Of a stretch of 64,000 nucleotides of DNA, positions 35,670 to 44,729 are shown piece by piece. The notes under the pieces were generated by a model. That model was not told the origin of the DNA and searched no databases. It worked only from the letters and a program-made list of their open reading frames with translations. Both the position numbers and the translations under genes were made by a program. Origin of the DNA: Dyadobacter sp. CY347. GTDB taxonomy: Bacteria > Bacteroidota > Bacteroidia > Cytophagales > Spirosomataceae. The stretch is taken from assembly GCF_021502655.1 (NCBI RefSeq), contig NZ_JAKFFT010000009.1:186001-250000 (forward strand). Direction: 5' to 3'. Position 1 is the first letter of the stretch; every line of letters begins with the position of its first letter.

Positions 35670-36404
35670 ATGATCAAACATATCCTTATTTTTCTAATTG
35701 TATTTCTTTATTGTCAATGTGGCAAAAAGCGCGAAATCCTGCACGCAAAAAATCAATATAATTTTGGAGTAATTTATGAATTGAAAATGTATTCGGATTC
35801 TGCCTTTCACTTTTCAATGAGCCAAGCTTTCAAAAACGACAGCATTACACCTTACACTGGAACTTTTTTTCTACAAAATGACACTTTGGTATTTCCCCGA
35901 CCATTCTATCCATTTTCAGGAAGTACAGCAATAATAAAAAATGGATTTCTGGAATTTCTTGATTCGACAGAGCCATTTAAGCTTCAAATACTAAAACAGA
36001 ATATCGTTGACAGAACAAAAGGCGATTCTTTAAATATAAAGAATGTTTCGATTTTTACTTATATGCCAAAATTCTACGAGACAATATTTCCTAATGCAGT
36101 CCAATATGATTTAAATGATGAGGAGCTTAGGGAAATTGACAGTCTCCTAAGGCAATGTATTCTTGAAAACAAGGGGGTGCTTTCGATGCAATTAGATTCT
36201 TACGATAGACAGTATGTAGCAGTAATAAATCAGCAAAAAGAAAAAGAGGTTTGGGTCAATTGCGAATGCAAGGGAAAGTATGACACAGATAGCTATAAAT
36301 ACAGATTGGTAGAGGCGGATGACGGAGGAGATTGCTATTTTCGTGTTAAAGTAAATTTAGATAAGCATAAATTTCATAGTTTTTCAGTGAATGGCGAGGC
36401 CTGA
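35670..36404 (+). CDS. Putative lipoprotein of the tRNA-Lys element
   Basis: A 244-residue protein starting MIKHILIFLIVFLYCQC, a short hydrophobic signal with Cys at its end, so it is probably a lipoprotein. The rest is hydrophilic with beta-strand character (YNFGVIYELKMYSDSAFHF, TPYTGTFFLQNDTLVF) and a C-terminal part rich in charged residues. I recognise no family; the first half resembles small Bacteroidota lipoproteins that follow a KxxxYNFGV pattern without known role. The ATG at 35670 was chosen; a TTG start 57 codons upstream would bury the signal sequence. It is the only cargo gene of the small element. Codon use is more AT-rich than in the neighbouring chromosome, fitting recent acquisition. 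Confidence 0.6.
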   Translation: MIKHILIFLIVFLYCQCGKKREILHAKNQYNFGVIYELKMYSDSAFHFSMSQAFKNDSITPYTGTFFLQNDTLVFPRPFYPFSGSTAIIKNGFLEFLDSTEPFKLQILKQNIVDRTKGDSLNIKNVSIFTYMPKFYETIFPNAVQYDLNDEELREIDSLLRQCILENKGVLSMQLDSYDRQYVAVINQQKEKEVWVNCECKGKYDTDSYKYRLVEADDGGDCYFRVKVNLDKHKFHSFSVNGEA

Positions 36405-36494
36405 GTAGGATAGTTTAATTAGTGCTCTCTAATGATTTAAATCGGAAATTTCCTGGGGGGACGGTATGGAACTATGATGCAAAAACGTTCTTTT

Positions 36495-36550
36495 CACCTT
36501 CTCTCTCGCGATCCCCTCTCACAAATAGAGGGGTCGTGAGAGAGAAGGTG
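36495..36550. repeat. Long palindrome (REP-like) next to integrase stop
   Basis: A 25-base left arm starting CACCTTCTCTCTCGCGAT pairs almost perfectly with the right arm ending GTGAGAGAGAAGGTG around the loop ACAAAT. It could act as a transcription terminator between two convergent genes, although no T-tract follows. Similar GAGAGGGG-rich palindromes are scattered in Bacteroidota genomes, so a REP-type repeat is the best label. Confidence 0.6.
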
Positions 36551-36555
36551 CAGCG

Positions 36556-37794
36556 CTAACCTTCCGTGCCAGAACGTTTGGAAAGCCGCCCTTTCAAAGC
36601 CTGCATATCCTCACTAACCTTCGTGTCCAGGATCTTCGCATAAATCTGCGTCGTACGAATATTCGTATGCCCAAGCATTTTCGAGACACTTTCAATCGGC
36701 ACCCCATTCTGCAAAGTTATAGTAGTCGCGAACGTATGCCTGGCTACGTGTGAAGTGAGAACTTTGTCAATCCCGCAGATCACAGCAATCTCTTTCAGAT
36801 AGTCATTCATCTTTTGATTACTAGGCACAGGCAAGACGAGCCCACGAGATTCGCAAAGCGGATGGTCTTTGTATCTGTCAATGATCTGAAGCGCTTCCGG
36901 CAGCAGCGGAATATGAGACTTAACATTCGTTTTTGTCCGCTGACTGAAAATCCACTGCTCGCCGTCAATCCCTCGCGTTATTTGACTTTTTTCGAGCTTT
37001 TGGACGTCGGAGTAAGCCAAGCCGGTGAAACAACAAAAAAGAAAGGTGTCTCGCACCTGTGCAAGCCGATCACTAGCAAATTCCTTACTTGCCATCAAGT
37101 CCAGTTCTGCTCTGGTAAGGATCGCCTTATCAACCTTCTTGAATTTGCCCTTGAAGTTCAAATAGGGATCAAGGTTCATCCATCCATTCCCCAGGCAAAT
37201 GTTGACGATCTTGCGGAACATCTTCATGTGCTTCACAACGGCATTATTGCCCATTTTACGGATCGAGCGTAGGTAGAACTCATAATCGGCAAGGAAAGCG
37301 AAATCGATGCGGCTGATATCGATATCACTGATGTTATAGTTGTGCTTCAAAAATGCTACTGTGTGGCGTTCGAGCACCTTGTAGCGGTTCAATGTGCCGA
37401 TAGCATATTCTTGGCCTACCAGAGCCTTCATACGCTCGTTGTGGTCGGCGATCACTTCCATTAGTAAGCGCTGACGCTGCTTAGGACCTATGCCCAGAAA
37501 TTCGTTTTTGATTGTTTCGGCACTGATAAGAGCATCATCTCGAACTAGCGCGGCATGTGCATCGAGCACTTGCTGTTCCAGGTTGCCGAGATAGGCATTG
37601 ACTGACTTCACAGCCTCCTTAGCACCGATAACCCTTCCTGCAACCGCATTCCATCGGCTAGGCTCGCATTCTCGCCCCGTTGTAAATTCTGCTCTTTTAC
37701 TTTCAACCGTAATCCGCAGGTAAATCGGCACAGGCCCTTTTTGATAGTTTTTCGGCTTCTTCAAATAGAAAAGCAGACTCAGTTTTGTTTTCAT
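36556..37794 (-). CDS. Tyrosine recombinase/integrase of the tRNA-Lys element
   Basis: A 412-residue Bacteroidota-type integrase: N-terminal arm-binding domain (LSLLFYLKKPKNYQKGPVPIY), SAM-like core-binding domain, and the catalytic domain. In box I the usual Arg is replaced by Ala (CCFTGLAYSDVQKL), as in IntDOT-like enzymes, which lack this Arg. The remaining active-site parts are seen: HVARHTFAT (His-x-x-Arg), GHTN, and the nucleophile in TTQIYAKI. It is oriented away from tRNA-Lys, 256 bp from its 3' end, and sits inside the direct repeats, so it is the enzyme that moved this element. Confidence 0.9.
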   Translation of the reverse strand: MKTKLSLLFYLKKPKNYQKGPVPIYLRITVESKRAEFTTGRECEPSRWNAVAGRVIGAKEAVKSVNAYLGNLEQQVLDAHAALVRDDALISAETIKNEFLGIGPKQRQRLLMEVIADHNERMKALVGQEYAIGTLNRYKVLERHTVAFLKHNYNISDIDISRIDFAFLADYEFYLRSIRKMGNNAVVKHMKMFRKIVNICLGNGWMNLDPYLNFKGKFKKVDKAILTRAELDLMASKEFASDRLAQVRDTFLFCCFTGLAYSDVQKLEKSQITRGIDGEQWIFSQRTKTNVKSHIPLLPEALQIIDRYKDHPLCESRGLVLPVPSNQKMNDYLKEIAVICGIDKVLTSHVARHTFATTITLQNGVPIESVSKMLGHTNIRTTQIYAKILDTKVSEDMQALKGRLSKRSGTEG

Positions 37795-37980
37795 ACCCTT
37801 TTCAGGTTAAAAAGTTGAACAAAAGTAGTCTTGCAAGCCATTTCAGCACAAGATGTTCATGTCGTGAACATCTTCACATACAATAAGTTACAGCGATTCT
37901 GGTGAGTAAAATTTGCAGATCCTTGAACTCACCGAATTACTCACCAAAAATTTTTGGAAAATTGAACATTTTGGCATAAT

Positions 37981-38064
37981 CCGGTAAAGAAAAAAGCCTA
38001 CTAATCTATTGATTTGCAGGCTTTTGATGCTTTTTGTTACTTCTTTAAGTGATCCCGCTGGGAT
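37981..38064. repeat. Proximal att-like repeat at tRNA-Lys 3' end
   Basis: The tRNA-side copy of the repeat described at 35114-35196. It overlaps the last 15 bases of the tRNA gene and contains its terminator. The conserved core AAGTGATCCCGCTGGGAT (38047-38064) covers the acceptor and part of the T arm, the usual crossover area for tRNA-targeting integrases. Confidence 0.75.
37990..38025 (-). terminator. tRNA-Lys terminator
   Basis: On the minus strand AAAGCCT pairs with AGGCTTT and is followed by further T residues, 25 bases after the tRNA end. A second copy of the hairpin lies in the distal repeat at 35121-35157. Confidence 0.7.
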
Positions 38065-38122
38065 TCGAACCCAGGACCCATACATTAAAAGTGTATTGCT
38101 CTACCAGCTGAGCTACGGAATC
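38050..38122 (-). tRNA. tRNA-Lys (anticodon UUU)
   Basis: A 73-base cloverleaf: acceptor GATTCCG pairs with CGGGATC (one G-T pair), D arm GCTCAGCTGGTAGAGC, anticodon loop CTTTTAA with anticodon TTT, T arm with GGTTCGAATCC, discriminator A. CCA is not encoded. The 3' end is the target of the integrative element on its downstream side. A good promoter lies about 65 bp upstream. Confidence 0.95.
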
Positions 38123-38187
38123 GGTTGGTTATGTTTTGCTGCTAAACCTCAGCTTTTCTCCCCGTGTCCCGTTCCTCAATCGTGGTG

Positions 38188-38218
38188 CAAAGGTACACTT
38201 TTAAAGGATCCTTCCAAA
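38188..38218 (-). promoter_or_regulatory. tRNA-Lys promoter
   Basis: On the minus strand TTTG (38215-38218), a 19-bp spacer, then TACCTTTG (38188-38195) fit the Bacteroidota consensus TTTG-N19-TAnnTTTG without mismatch. Transcription should start about 58 bases before the tRNA. Confidence 0.75.
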
Positions 38219-38701
38219 TCACAGATAAAAGTTTTTCTTTTAGGGAAATTACAAATCGAACTAACATCCTGTTTACAAGATAAATGCAGCTTCAAAAAAT
38301 TTTCCGAGCCTGCGGTTTTTCACTAATCATATTCAAAAAATAGCCTGCCGACCTCCTATCGCAGATTTTGTACAATCAGTAATATGCGCGCTACTGAAAA
38401 TACAAGTTTCCCGACCATTCGACCTTCCGAATATTTTTACTTTCCCTACTTGCACCTAACAAAATAATTACTACATTTCGAGAGATTATAGTTCTACAAA
38501 CATATTCTATTTGTAATATAATATATCGTCAAAAGCCATTAATTACTCTTTTTCAACGAGTTACACTCCTCAACAACAGATTTTCAAAATAGGGCTCGCC
38601 CCTTCAGCTGAAAACAAAACTCTGACTTCCAGAGTCTCCTCTATATGCATTTTAATTAACCCATTCATTTAATTCTTCAAACATTTACTTTTTAAACATT
38701 G
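38219..38701. other. Long AT-rich region before the repeat protein gene
   Basis: Nearly 480 bases without a gene. It lies between the tRNA-Lys promoter and the start of the T9SS repeat protein and must contain the promoter and a long leader of that gene. Several A/T runs are seen (ATTTGTAATATAATATATCG near 38510). No RNA gene or clear hairpin was recognised. Confidence 0.4.
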
Positions 38702-41700
38702 ATGAAATTTTTACAGAAGTTAATTTTCGCGAGCGGGTTGCTGGGCCTCATGGCCGCAACCTCGGATGATGCGTTACGGAAAAATCAATTGGCTGTAGCA
38801 TCGGAGGTTTATTGCGGGATCAAACCCGGGACCAATCAACCATTAAAGTGGACGCACGATGAATTTCTCGGAAATGTAGGTGGTAAGCCGGTTTACACGA
38901 TTATCCACCAAAACAGGATTTACATCAGATGGGACGGGAACCCCGACCCTAGCCGTAAAAACGAGGCTTTCGATAATACGGCCATTCTGCTGCATATGGA
39001 TAACAACAAGTTTCCCAACAATTCTGAGGGGAACCGGGTTATTAACACTTGTATCAACTCCATTGACCCTAGTACAATGGGTAATAACTATCTAGGCACA
39101 CAGCAGGGAAATATGATTCCTTGTAATAATAAGCCGATTACAGATGGCTTGATGCTTGGAACGTATAGAGGTGGCGATGGTGTAAGAACGTTCCAGTATG
39201 CAATCATCAAAGATGGTTTGCTGCGTGTGAATTTTCACCGTGAAACAAACGGATACAGCCGCGATGCGATCTCAATGGGTTTGATCCGTCAAACAATTGA
39301 AGGTGAAAACGGAAGCTTCATGAACCCTAACATGGGTTTTTCATTAAATTATAATGAAGTCCTGAGCTGCTTCTGGAATGAGCTTCCTAAAAATCCTGAT
39401 TCGGTAGTAAACCCTGAGCCTAACTGTCCTGGCGGCCCGACTGTGGGAACGATCAGCAACATCTCGCAAACAGGCTTACGTTTCTCGTATTCCGGTAATG
39501 GCATTCCAAACATTGACTGGAGAATAAAATCCGGTAGCAATGTGGTGAAATCCGGCAAAACAGGAAATCTGTCTTCAAATGACGTTGACATCTCATATAG
39601 CACCCTGGCGGCAGGAAATTATACATTGGAAATAGAAGGCGGCGATTGCGTATCTTCTGTTAGCTCGAAATCATTTACAGTAAACCAGGCAAATTGCCCA
39701 AGCGGACCGTCCATATCTGGCGTTAGAAACGTATCCCCTACCGGACTTACTGTTGACTTCAACGGTTCAGGCGTTCCTAATCTTACATGGCGCGTGAAAC
39801 AAAGTGGTAACGTTGTTAGAAATGGAAAAACTGGTAACCTTAGCACAAACTCAGCATCGATCTCGTATAATAGTCTGGGTGCAGGCACTTATTCACTTGA
39901 AATCGAAGGTGGCGATTGTACTTCTGGCGTGAGCACTTCAAACTTCACCGTTGTTCCCGGAGCCTGCCCTGGCGGCCCTACAATTGGCACGATCAGCAAT
40001 ATTTCTGCATCTGGTTTGCGTTTCCAATTTGACGGTAACGGCGTTCCTAACATTACATGGAGAATTAAATCCGGTTCTGATGTAGTTCGCAACGGAAAAA
40101 CACCTGGCCTGACTTCTTCGCTTGTCGACATTTCATTTGCCTCACTGGGCGGCGGAAATTATACTTTGGAAATTGAAGGTGGTGACTGTATTTCTTCAGT
40201 AAGCTCGAAAACTTTCTCTGTGGGTTCTACAAACTGCGCAAGCGGACCATCGATTACGGGGATCAATAATGTATCGTCTACCGGGTTATCATTTAACTTC
40301 AACGGCGTCGGCGTTTCTTCGGTTACTTGGAGAGTTAAACAAAATGGCAACACGGTGGCTAGCGGAAAAACGGGCAATTTGAGCACTAATTCCGCATCCA
40401 TCACATTCGGGAGCCTTGGTGCTGGCGGTTACGCATTGGAAATCGAAGGCGGCAACTGTACTTCGACTGTTAGCTCTTCAAACTTCACAATTTCAACTCC
40501 AAACTGCGCAAGCGGCCCGACGATCTCGTCAATCAAGAATGTTTCAGCAAGCGGCCTGACTGTTGATTTCAATGGTGTAGGCGTTTCAACTATCACATGG
40601 CGCATCAAGCAAAGCGGCAATGTGATCAGAAATGGTAAGACAGGCAATCTGAGCTCAAATTCTGCTTCGTTGTCATTTGCCAGCTTAGGTGCAGGCACGT
40701 ATACACTTGAAGTTGAAGGTGGTGACTGCGTATCTTCGGTAAGCTCTTCAAACTTCACCTTGAACCCGGGCAATTGCCCAGGCGGCCCTACACTTGGCAC
40801 GATCAGCAATATTTCTGCTTCCGGTTTGCGTTTCCAATTTGATGGTAACGGCGTTCCTAACATCACATGGAGGATCAAATCAGGCTCTGATGTAGTCCGC
40901 AACGGCAAAACGCCTGGCTTGACTTCTTCTCTTGTAGACATTTCATTCGCTACACTTGGCGGCGGAAACTACACATTGGAAATCGAAGGCGGTGATTGCA
41001 TTTCTTCTGTGAGCTCGAAAACATTCTCTGTTGGCTCAACAAACTGCCCAAGTGGACCATCGATAACAGGCATCAGCAATGTGACGTTTACCGGTTTATC
41101 GTTCAATTTCAACGGCGTGGGTGTTTCTACGGTAACATGGAGAGTGAAACAAAATGGCAACACGGTGGCTAGCGGAAAAACGGGCAATTTGAGCACCAAT
41201 TCTGCATCGATTACATTTGCCAGTCTTGCAACAGGCAACTATGCATTGGAGATTGAAGGCGGTAACTGCACATCTACTGTCAGCTCGTCCAACTTTACGG
41301 TTTCTCTGCCAAACTGCGCAAACGGCCCGACTATTTCAGCGCTGAGGAATGTTTCAGCAACTGGCCTGACCGTTGATTTCAATGGTGTAGGTGTTCCAAA
41401 CATTACGTGGCGCATCAAGCAGAGTGGTAACACTATCAGAAATGGTAAAACAGGCAATTTAAGCTCCAATTCTGCTGCGTTGTCATTTGCCAGCCTGGGC
41501 GCGGGAACTTATTCTCTTGAAATTCAAGGTGGTGACTGTGTTTCTACAGTTAGCACTTCCAACTTTACCATTAACCCGGGAACTTGTCCTGGCGGCCCTA
41601 CGCTTGGCGCGATCAGCAACATTTCAACGACTGCATTGCGCTTCCAATTTGATGGAAATGGTGTTCCTAGCATTACATGGAGAATCAAATCCGGTTCTAC

Positions 41701-42952
41701 TGTTGTTCGTAATGGCAAAACACCTGGCCTGACTTCTTCGCTGGTTGACATTTCATTCACTGCACTAAGCGGTGGAAGCTACACTTTGGAAATTGAAGGC
41801 GGTGACTGCGTTTCGTCAGTTAGCTCAAAATCGTTCACAGTGACTGTAACGCGTCCAAACTGCAACGGCGGCCCGACGATTTCGACCATTACAAACATCT
41901 CTGCTTCCGGGGCGACTGTCAATTTCAATGGAACGAACATTCCAAACCTGACGTGGAGACTTAAAAAATCTGGAAATGTGGTTGCGAATGGAAAAACGCA
42001 AAACCTTACGTCGAACAGCGCTGCTATCAGCTTCGCTACACAGGCTGCTGGCAGCTATACGCTGGAAATCGAAGGTGGAGATTGTGCTTCGACGGTTAGT
42101 ACCAAGACATTTACTATCACCGCAGTTGACAACCGCCTGCCTTGCGAGTATGGACCGATTTTGAAATCTGTATACAACCAAACTGATACGGACCTGGTGT
42201 TCAACTTCCATGGTAATAATGTTTCGAGCATCGACTGGAAAATCATGCAAGGAAGTACAATGATGCGTTCTGCCAGGGTAAACCTGACCAGTGACCGTCC
42301 AAAGATCAGCTACGCGAAACTGGAAAGAGGAAGCTATACGCTTCAAATCGAAGGCGGTTCCTGCAAATCAACTGTTCAGACCATGGCATTCCGAATTGAT
42401 GACGTTCTTCCGATCTACATTGCGAGGTTTGAGGCTGCCCCGGCAGAAGAAGGCGTTGAGCTTTCCTGGAACGTTACTGAGGAGCAGAATGGTAAAGGTT
42501 TCGAGGTGATCCGTTACGACAACCAGATTAAGGTCCCGAACGTGATCGGCGAACTGCCTTTGTCTGACAAACGCGTTGGAGAATACAAATTCATCGATAA
42601 GTCACCGCTTTACGGCAACAACTATTACCAGCTGAAAATGGTCGATATAGATGGCAAATTCCTGTCTAGCCGCATTGTTACAGTGCGTTATGAAGCGATT
42701 ACAGGAGCATTTATCGCGCCTAACCCGGTTAGAGACCTTGTTAATGTTGAGTTTATTTCAAAATCGGCCGGAAAAGGAAGAGTTGAAACTTACAACATGA
42801 GCGGGATCAAATTGAATTCGGCAGAACAGGATGTGGTTGAAGGAAAAAATACTTTACCATTAAACGTAACCGGATTGAATGAAGGGCATTATTTCTTGAA
42901 AGTCTACTACGGCGATCAGGAAATGAACCTGAGATTCTTTAAAGTTCGCTAG
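38702..42952 (+). CDS. T9SS-secreted repeat protein (eleven ~90-aa modules)
   Basis: A 1416-residue protein with an N-terminal hydrophobic signal (FLQKLIFASGLLGLMAATS); ATG at 38702 is preferred to an adjacent TTG. Residues about 30-240 are a unique domain with a Cys-rich start (SEVYCGIKPGTNQPLKW). Eleven tandem beta-sandwich-like modules follow, each starting NCPGGPT/NCASGPT and carrying WRIKSG, GKTGNLSS and YTLEIEGGDC. The two Cys of each module could form a disulfide. The end is a linker (LPIYIARFEA), a small beta-domain and a T9SS type A sorting domain (FIAPNPVRDLVNVEF, ending LRFFKVR). Expected location is the cell surface; likely an adhesin or stalk protein. The function of the N-terminal domain is not recognised. 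Confidence 0.88.
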   Translation: MKFLQKLIFASGLLGLMAATSDDALRKNQLAVASEVYCGIKPGTNQPLKWTHDEFLGNVGGKPVYTIIHQNRIYIRWDGNPDPSRKNEAFDNTAILLHMDNNKFPNNSEGNRVINTCINSIDPSTMGNNYLGTQQGNMIPCNNKPITDGLMLGTYRGGDGVRTFQYAIIKDGLLRVNFHRETNGYSRDAISMGLIRQTIEGENGSFMNPNMGFSLNYNEVLSCFWNELPKNPDSVVNPEPNCPGGPTVGTISNISQTGLRFSYSGNGIPNIDWRIKSGSNVVKSGKTGNLSSNDVDISYSTLAAGNYTLEIEGGDCVSSVSSKSFTVNQANCPSGPSISGVRNVSPTGLTVDFNGSGVPNLTWRVKQSGNVVRNGKTGNLSTNSASISYNSLGAGTYSLEIEGGDCTSGVSTSNFTVVPGACPGGPTIGTISNISASGLRFQFDGNGVPNITWRIKSGSDVVRNGKTPGLTSSLVDISFASLGGGNYTLEIEGGDCISSVSSKTFSVGSTNCASGPSITGINNVSSTGLSFNFNGVGVSSVTWRVKQNGNTVASGKTGNLSTNSASITFGSLGAGGYALEIEGGNCTSTVSSSNFTISTPNCASGPTISSIKNVSASGLTVDFNGVGVSTITWRIKQSGNVIRNGKTGNLSSNSASLSFASLGAGTYTLEVEGGDCVSSVSSSNFTLNPGNCPGGPTLGTISNISASGLRFQFDGNGVPNITWRIKSGSDVVRNGKTPGLTSSLVDISFATLGGGNYTLEIEGGDCISSVSSKTFSVGSTNCPSGPSITGISNVTFTGLSFNFNGVGVSTVTWRVKQNGNTVASGKTGNLSTNSASITFASLATGNYALEIEGGNCTSTVSSSNFTVSLPNCANGPTISALRNVSATGLTVDFNGVGVPNITWRIKQSGNTIRNGKTGNLSSNSAALSFASLGAGTYSLEIQGGDCVSTVSTSNFTINPGTCPGGPTLGAISNISTTALRFQFDGNGVPSITWRIKSGSTVVRNGKTPGLTSSLVDISFTALSGGSYTLEIEGGDCVSSVSSKSFTVTVTRPNCNGGPTISTITNISASGATVNFNGTNIPNLTWRLKKSGNVVANGKTQNLTSNSAAISFATQAAGSYTLEIEGGDCASTVSTKTFTITAVDNRLPCEYGPILKSVYNQTDTDLVFNFHGNNVSSIDWKIMQGSTMMRSARVNLTSDRPKISYAKLERGSYTLQIEGGSCKSTVQTMAFRIDDVLPIYIARFEAAPAEEGVELSWNVTEEQNGKGFEVIRYDNQIKVPNVIGELPLSDKRVGEYKFIDKSPLYGNNYYQLKMVDIDGKFLSSRIVTVRYEAITGAFIAPNPVRDLVNVEFISKSAGKGRVETYNMSGIKLNSAEQDVVEGKNTLPLNVTGLNEGHYFLKVYYGDQEMNLRFFKVR
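39422..42400 (+). repeat. Tandem coding repeats with 270-bp unit and 810-bp higher-order period
   Basis: Module starts lie at 39422, 39962, 40772 and 41582 for type A (LRFQFDGNG..WRIKSG), i.e. at multiples of 270 bp. Types C (LSFNFNGVG..RVKQNGNTVASGK) and B (LTVDFNGVG..RIKQSG) alternate between them. The order is A-B-A-C-B-A-C-B-A-x-x, so block A-C-B is repeated with a period of exactly 810 bp. The last two modules, starting at about 41858 and 42140, are more diverged. Confidence 0.85.
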
Positions 42953-42970
42953 TAACTGAATAACTCACTT

Positions 42971-43006
42971 AAAGGGATGTGGCTCGCTGTCACATCCCTT
43001 TTTTTG
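42971..43006 (+). terminator. Terminator of the repeat protein gene
   Basis: AAAGGGATGTG (42971-42981) and CACATCCCTTT (42991-43001) form a perfect 11-bp stem around GCTCGCTGT, followed by a run of seven T. A strong intrinsic terminator 18 bp after the stop codon. Confidence 0.9.
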
Positions 43007-43108
43007 TTATTAAAAATAAAAAAATATCAAACCTAATGTCCAATCCGTCGGGGCTCATTTGTAATGGGGATGTAAATTATTTATCATTAACCATAAATTG
43101 AGAACATC

Positions 43109-43462
43109 ATGGAAGAGTACATCGTAATCATGCGGTTGGATTTACTGACCAAAGCAGCCCAGCCATCACCCGAGCAAATGGAAGGTTACATGAAACAATA
43201 TCACGACTGGGTCGGAGGCATTGCCGCGCAAAACAAATTCAGCGGCGGAAAGGGATTATCTGTTGAGGGTAAGGTGCTTAAATTTAATGATGTAATGACA
43301 GACGGCCCATTTGTTGAAATCAAAGAATCGGTCGCCGGCTTCATCATCATCAAAGCTGCCAGCCTCGACGAGGCGGTTGAAATGGCACAGGGATGCCCGA
43401 TCCTGAAAGGTGAAGGCAACAGTGTTGAAGTGCGTAAAATAATATCCGTGCACGAAAGCTAA
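43109..43462 (+). CDS. YCII-related (DGPF) domain protein
   Basis: A 117-residue protein of the YCII/DGPF family, a small ferredoxin-like fold. Signatures: the opening strand YIVIMR, VLKFNDVMTDGPFVEIKE with the name-giving DGPF, and the C-terminal AVEMAQGCPILKGEGNSVEVR. These proteins are regularly encoded beside ECF sigma factors of the ECF42 type, as here: the sigma gene starts 4 bp after this stop. A role as ligand-binding or enzymatic partner of the sigma factor is supposed but not shown. Confidence 0.88.
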   Translation: MEEYIVIMRLDLLTKAAQPSPEQMEGYMKQYHDWVGGIAAQNKFSGGKGLSVEGKVLKFNDVMTDGPFVEIKESVAGFIIIKAASLDEAVEMAQGCPILKGEGNSVEVRKIISVHES

Positions 43463-43466
43463 AACA

Positions 43467-44699
43467 ATGCTTGACCACGGACCAATCATCCCGCATTTGT
43501 TCAGGACAGAATACCGGAAGATCGTATCGGTGCTTTGCAGGCATTTTGGATTTCGGGAGATTGAGGTGGCGGAAGATATTGCTAGTGAAACGTTTCAGGC
43601 GGCCATGCAAGCCTGGGGCTTAGAAGGCCTCCCGCCCAATCCGGCGGGATGGCTTTATAATACGGCCAAGAACAAAGCCAAAAACCATCTTCACCGGGAG
43701 TCTGTTTTCCGGCATAAAATCGCGCAAGAACTGCAAAACACCACGCAACAGTCGGACAGCGCCGAAGTGGACCTTTCATTGCAAAACATTAATGACAGCC
43801 AGCTTCAAATGATGTTTGCTGTTTGTCACCCTTCCGTTTCTCATGAATCCCAGATCGGCCTTTCACTGCGCATTCTTTGCGGATTTGGAATCGATGAGAT
43901 TGCGAGCGCTTTTATGACCAATAAGGATGTCATCAACAAGCGCCTTTTCAGGGCTAAAGAAAAGCTGCGTGAAGCGAAAGTGGCTATTGAAATGCCGCCA
44001 GCCTCAGCCATTGAAGCCAGGCTGGAACCGGTTTTAAAGACCATTTACCTGTTGTTCAACGAAGGCTATTATTCTGCCAGCCAGAACAATACATTAAGAA
44101 AAGACCTTTGCCTGGAAGCCATAAGGCTCTGCACCATGCTGATTGAACATTCAGAAACCAATAAACCAAAAGTGAATGCGCTGCTGGCCCTGATGTGCTT
44201 TCATGCATCGCGATTTGATGCAAGAATCAATGATAATGGTTCTGCCGTTCTTTACGATGAACAGGATTCCAGCCTTTGGAACAGAGACCTGATCAGCAAA
44301 GGCGGGTATTTCCTTAGAATGGCCGGACAGGGAAATGAATTGTCGAAATATCATCTCGAAGCCGGCATTGCAGCATGGCACACGCAGCAGTCCGACACGG
44401 CGGAAAAATGGGAAGGAATTTTGCACCTTTATAATCAATTATTACAAAGAGAATACTCCCCTGTCGCGGCACTTAACCGCACCTATGCGGTGGCAAAAGT
44501 CAGGGGGAAAGAAGCGGCTATTGCGGAAGCAGAAAAGCTGCAAATACCAGAAAATCACTTTTATTTTGCACTCTTAGGAACGCTCTATACAGACATTGAT
44601 GACCAAAAAGCAATGCTGCACTGGCAAACATCCCTGTCTCTCGCAAAAACAGACAGCGACAAAGAAGCGATCCGAAAAAAGCTGAGAAGTGAAATTTAA
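43467..44699 (+). CDS. ECF42-like RNA polymerase sigma factor
   Basis: A 410-residue ECF sigma factor. Region 2 is at residues 10-80 (VAEDIASETFQAAMQAW, GWLYNTAKNKAKNHL), region 4 at 110-170 (SLRILCGFGIDEIASAF, KRLFRAKEKLREA). The C-terminal 220 residues form a TPR-like extension (NEGYYSASQNN, ALNRTYAVAKVRGKEAAIAEAEKL) known from the ECF42/DUF6596 type. That extension is thought to be needed for activity, since these sigma factors lack an anti-sigma factor. No anti-sigma gene is present here either. Upstream YCII gene and downstream DoxX-like gene fit the usual neighbourhood. Confidence 0.88.
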   Translation: MLDHGPIIPHLFRTEYRKIVSVLCRHFGFREIEVAEDIASETFQAAMQAWGLEGLPPNPAGWLYNTAKNKAKNHLHRESVFRHKIAQELQNTTQQSDSAEVDLSLQNINDSQLQMMFAVCHPSVSHESQIGLSLRILCGFGIDEIASAFMTNKDVINKRLFRAKEKLREAKVAIEMPPASAIEARLEPVLKTIYLLFNEGYYSASQNNTLRKDLCLEAIRLCTMLIEHSETNKPKVNALLALMCFHASRFDARINDNGSAVLYDEQDSSLWNRDLISKGGYFLRMAGQGNELSKYHLEAGIAAWHTQQSDTAEKWEGILHLYNQLLQREYSPVAALNRTYAVAKVRGKEAAIAEAEKLQIPENHFYFALLGTLYTDIDDQKAMLHWQTSLSLAKTDSDKEAIRKKLRSEI

Positions 44700-44729
44700 C
44701 TAAAAGAGGTTGTGCCTGTGAAGTTCTGT

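Larger units (their letters stand above)
35179..38064. mobile_element. Small integrative element in tRNA-Lys
   Basis: A segment of about 2.9 kb bounded by the att-like repeats. It carries a tyrosine integrase next to the tRNA, one putative lipoprotein gene, a large palindrome (36495-36550) and AT-rich DNA. No relaxase, replication or phage structural gene is present, so it is probably a remnant or a satellite that relies on other elements for transfer. The tRNA gene is intact; the terminator copy next to it would have been delivered by the element. The five or six differences between the repeats suggest either an old insertion or an attP that was never identical. Confidence 0.65.

Noticed and set aside
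40429..41760. Series of minus-strand ORFs (80-170 codons) of similar sequence
   Set aside because: They repeat because the plus-strand repeat modules do; each is an antisense shadow of the T9SS repeat protein.
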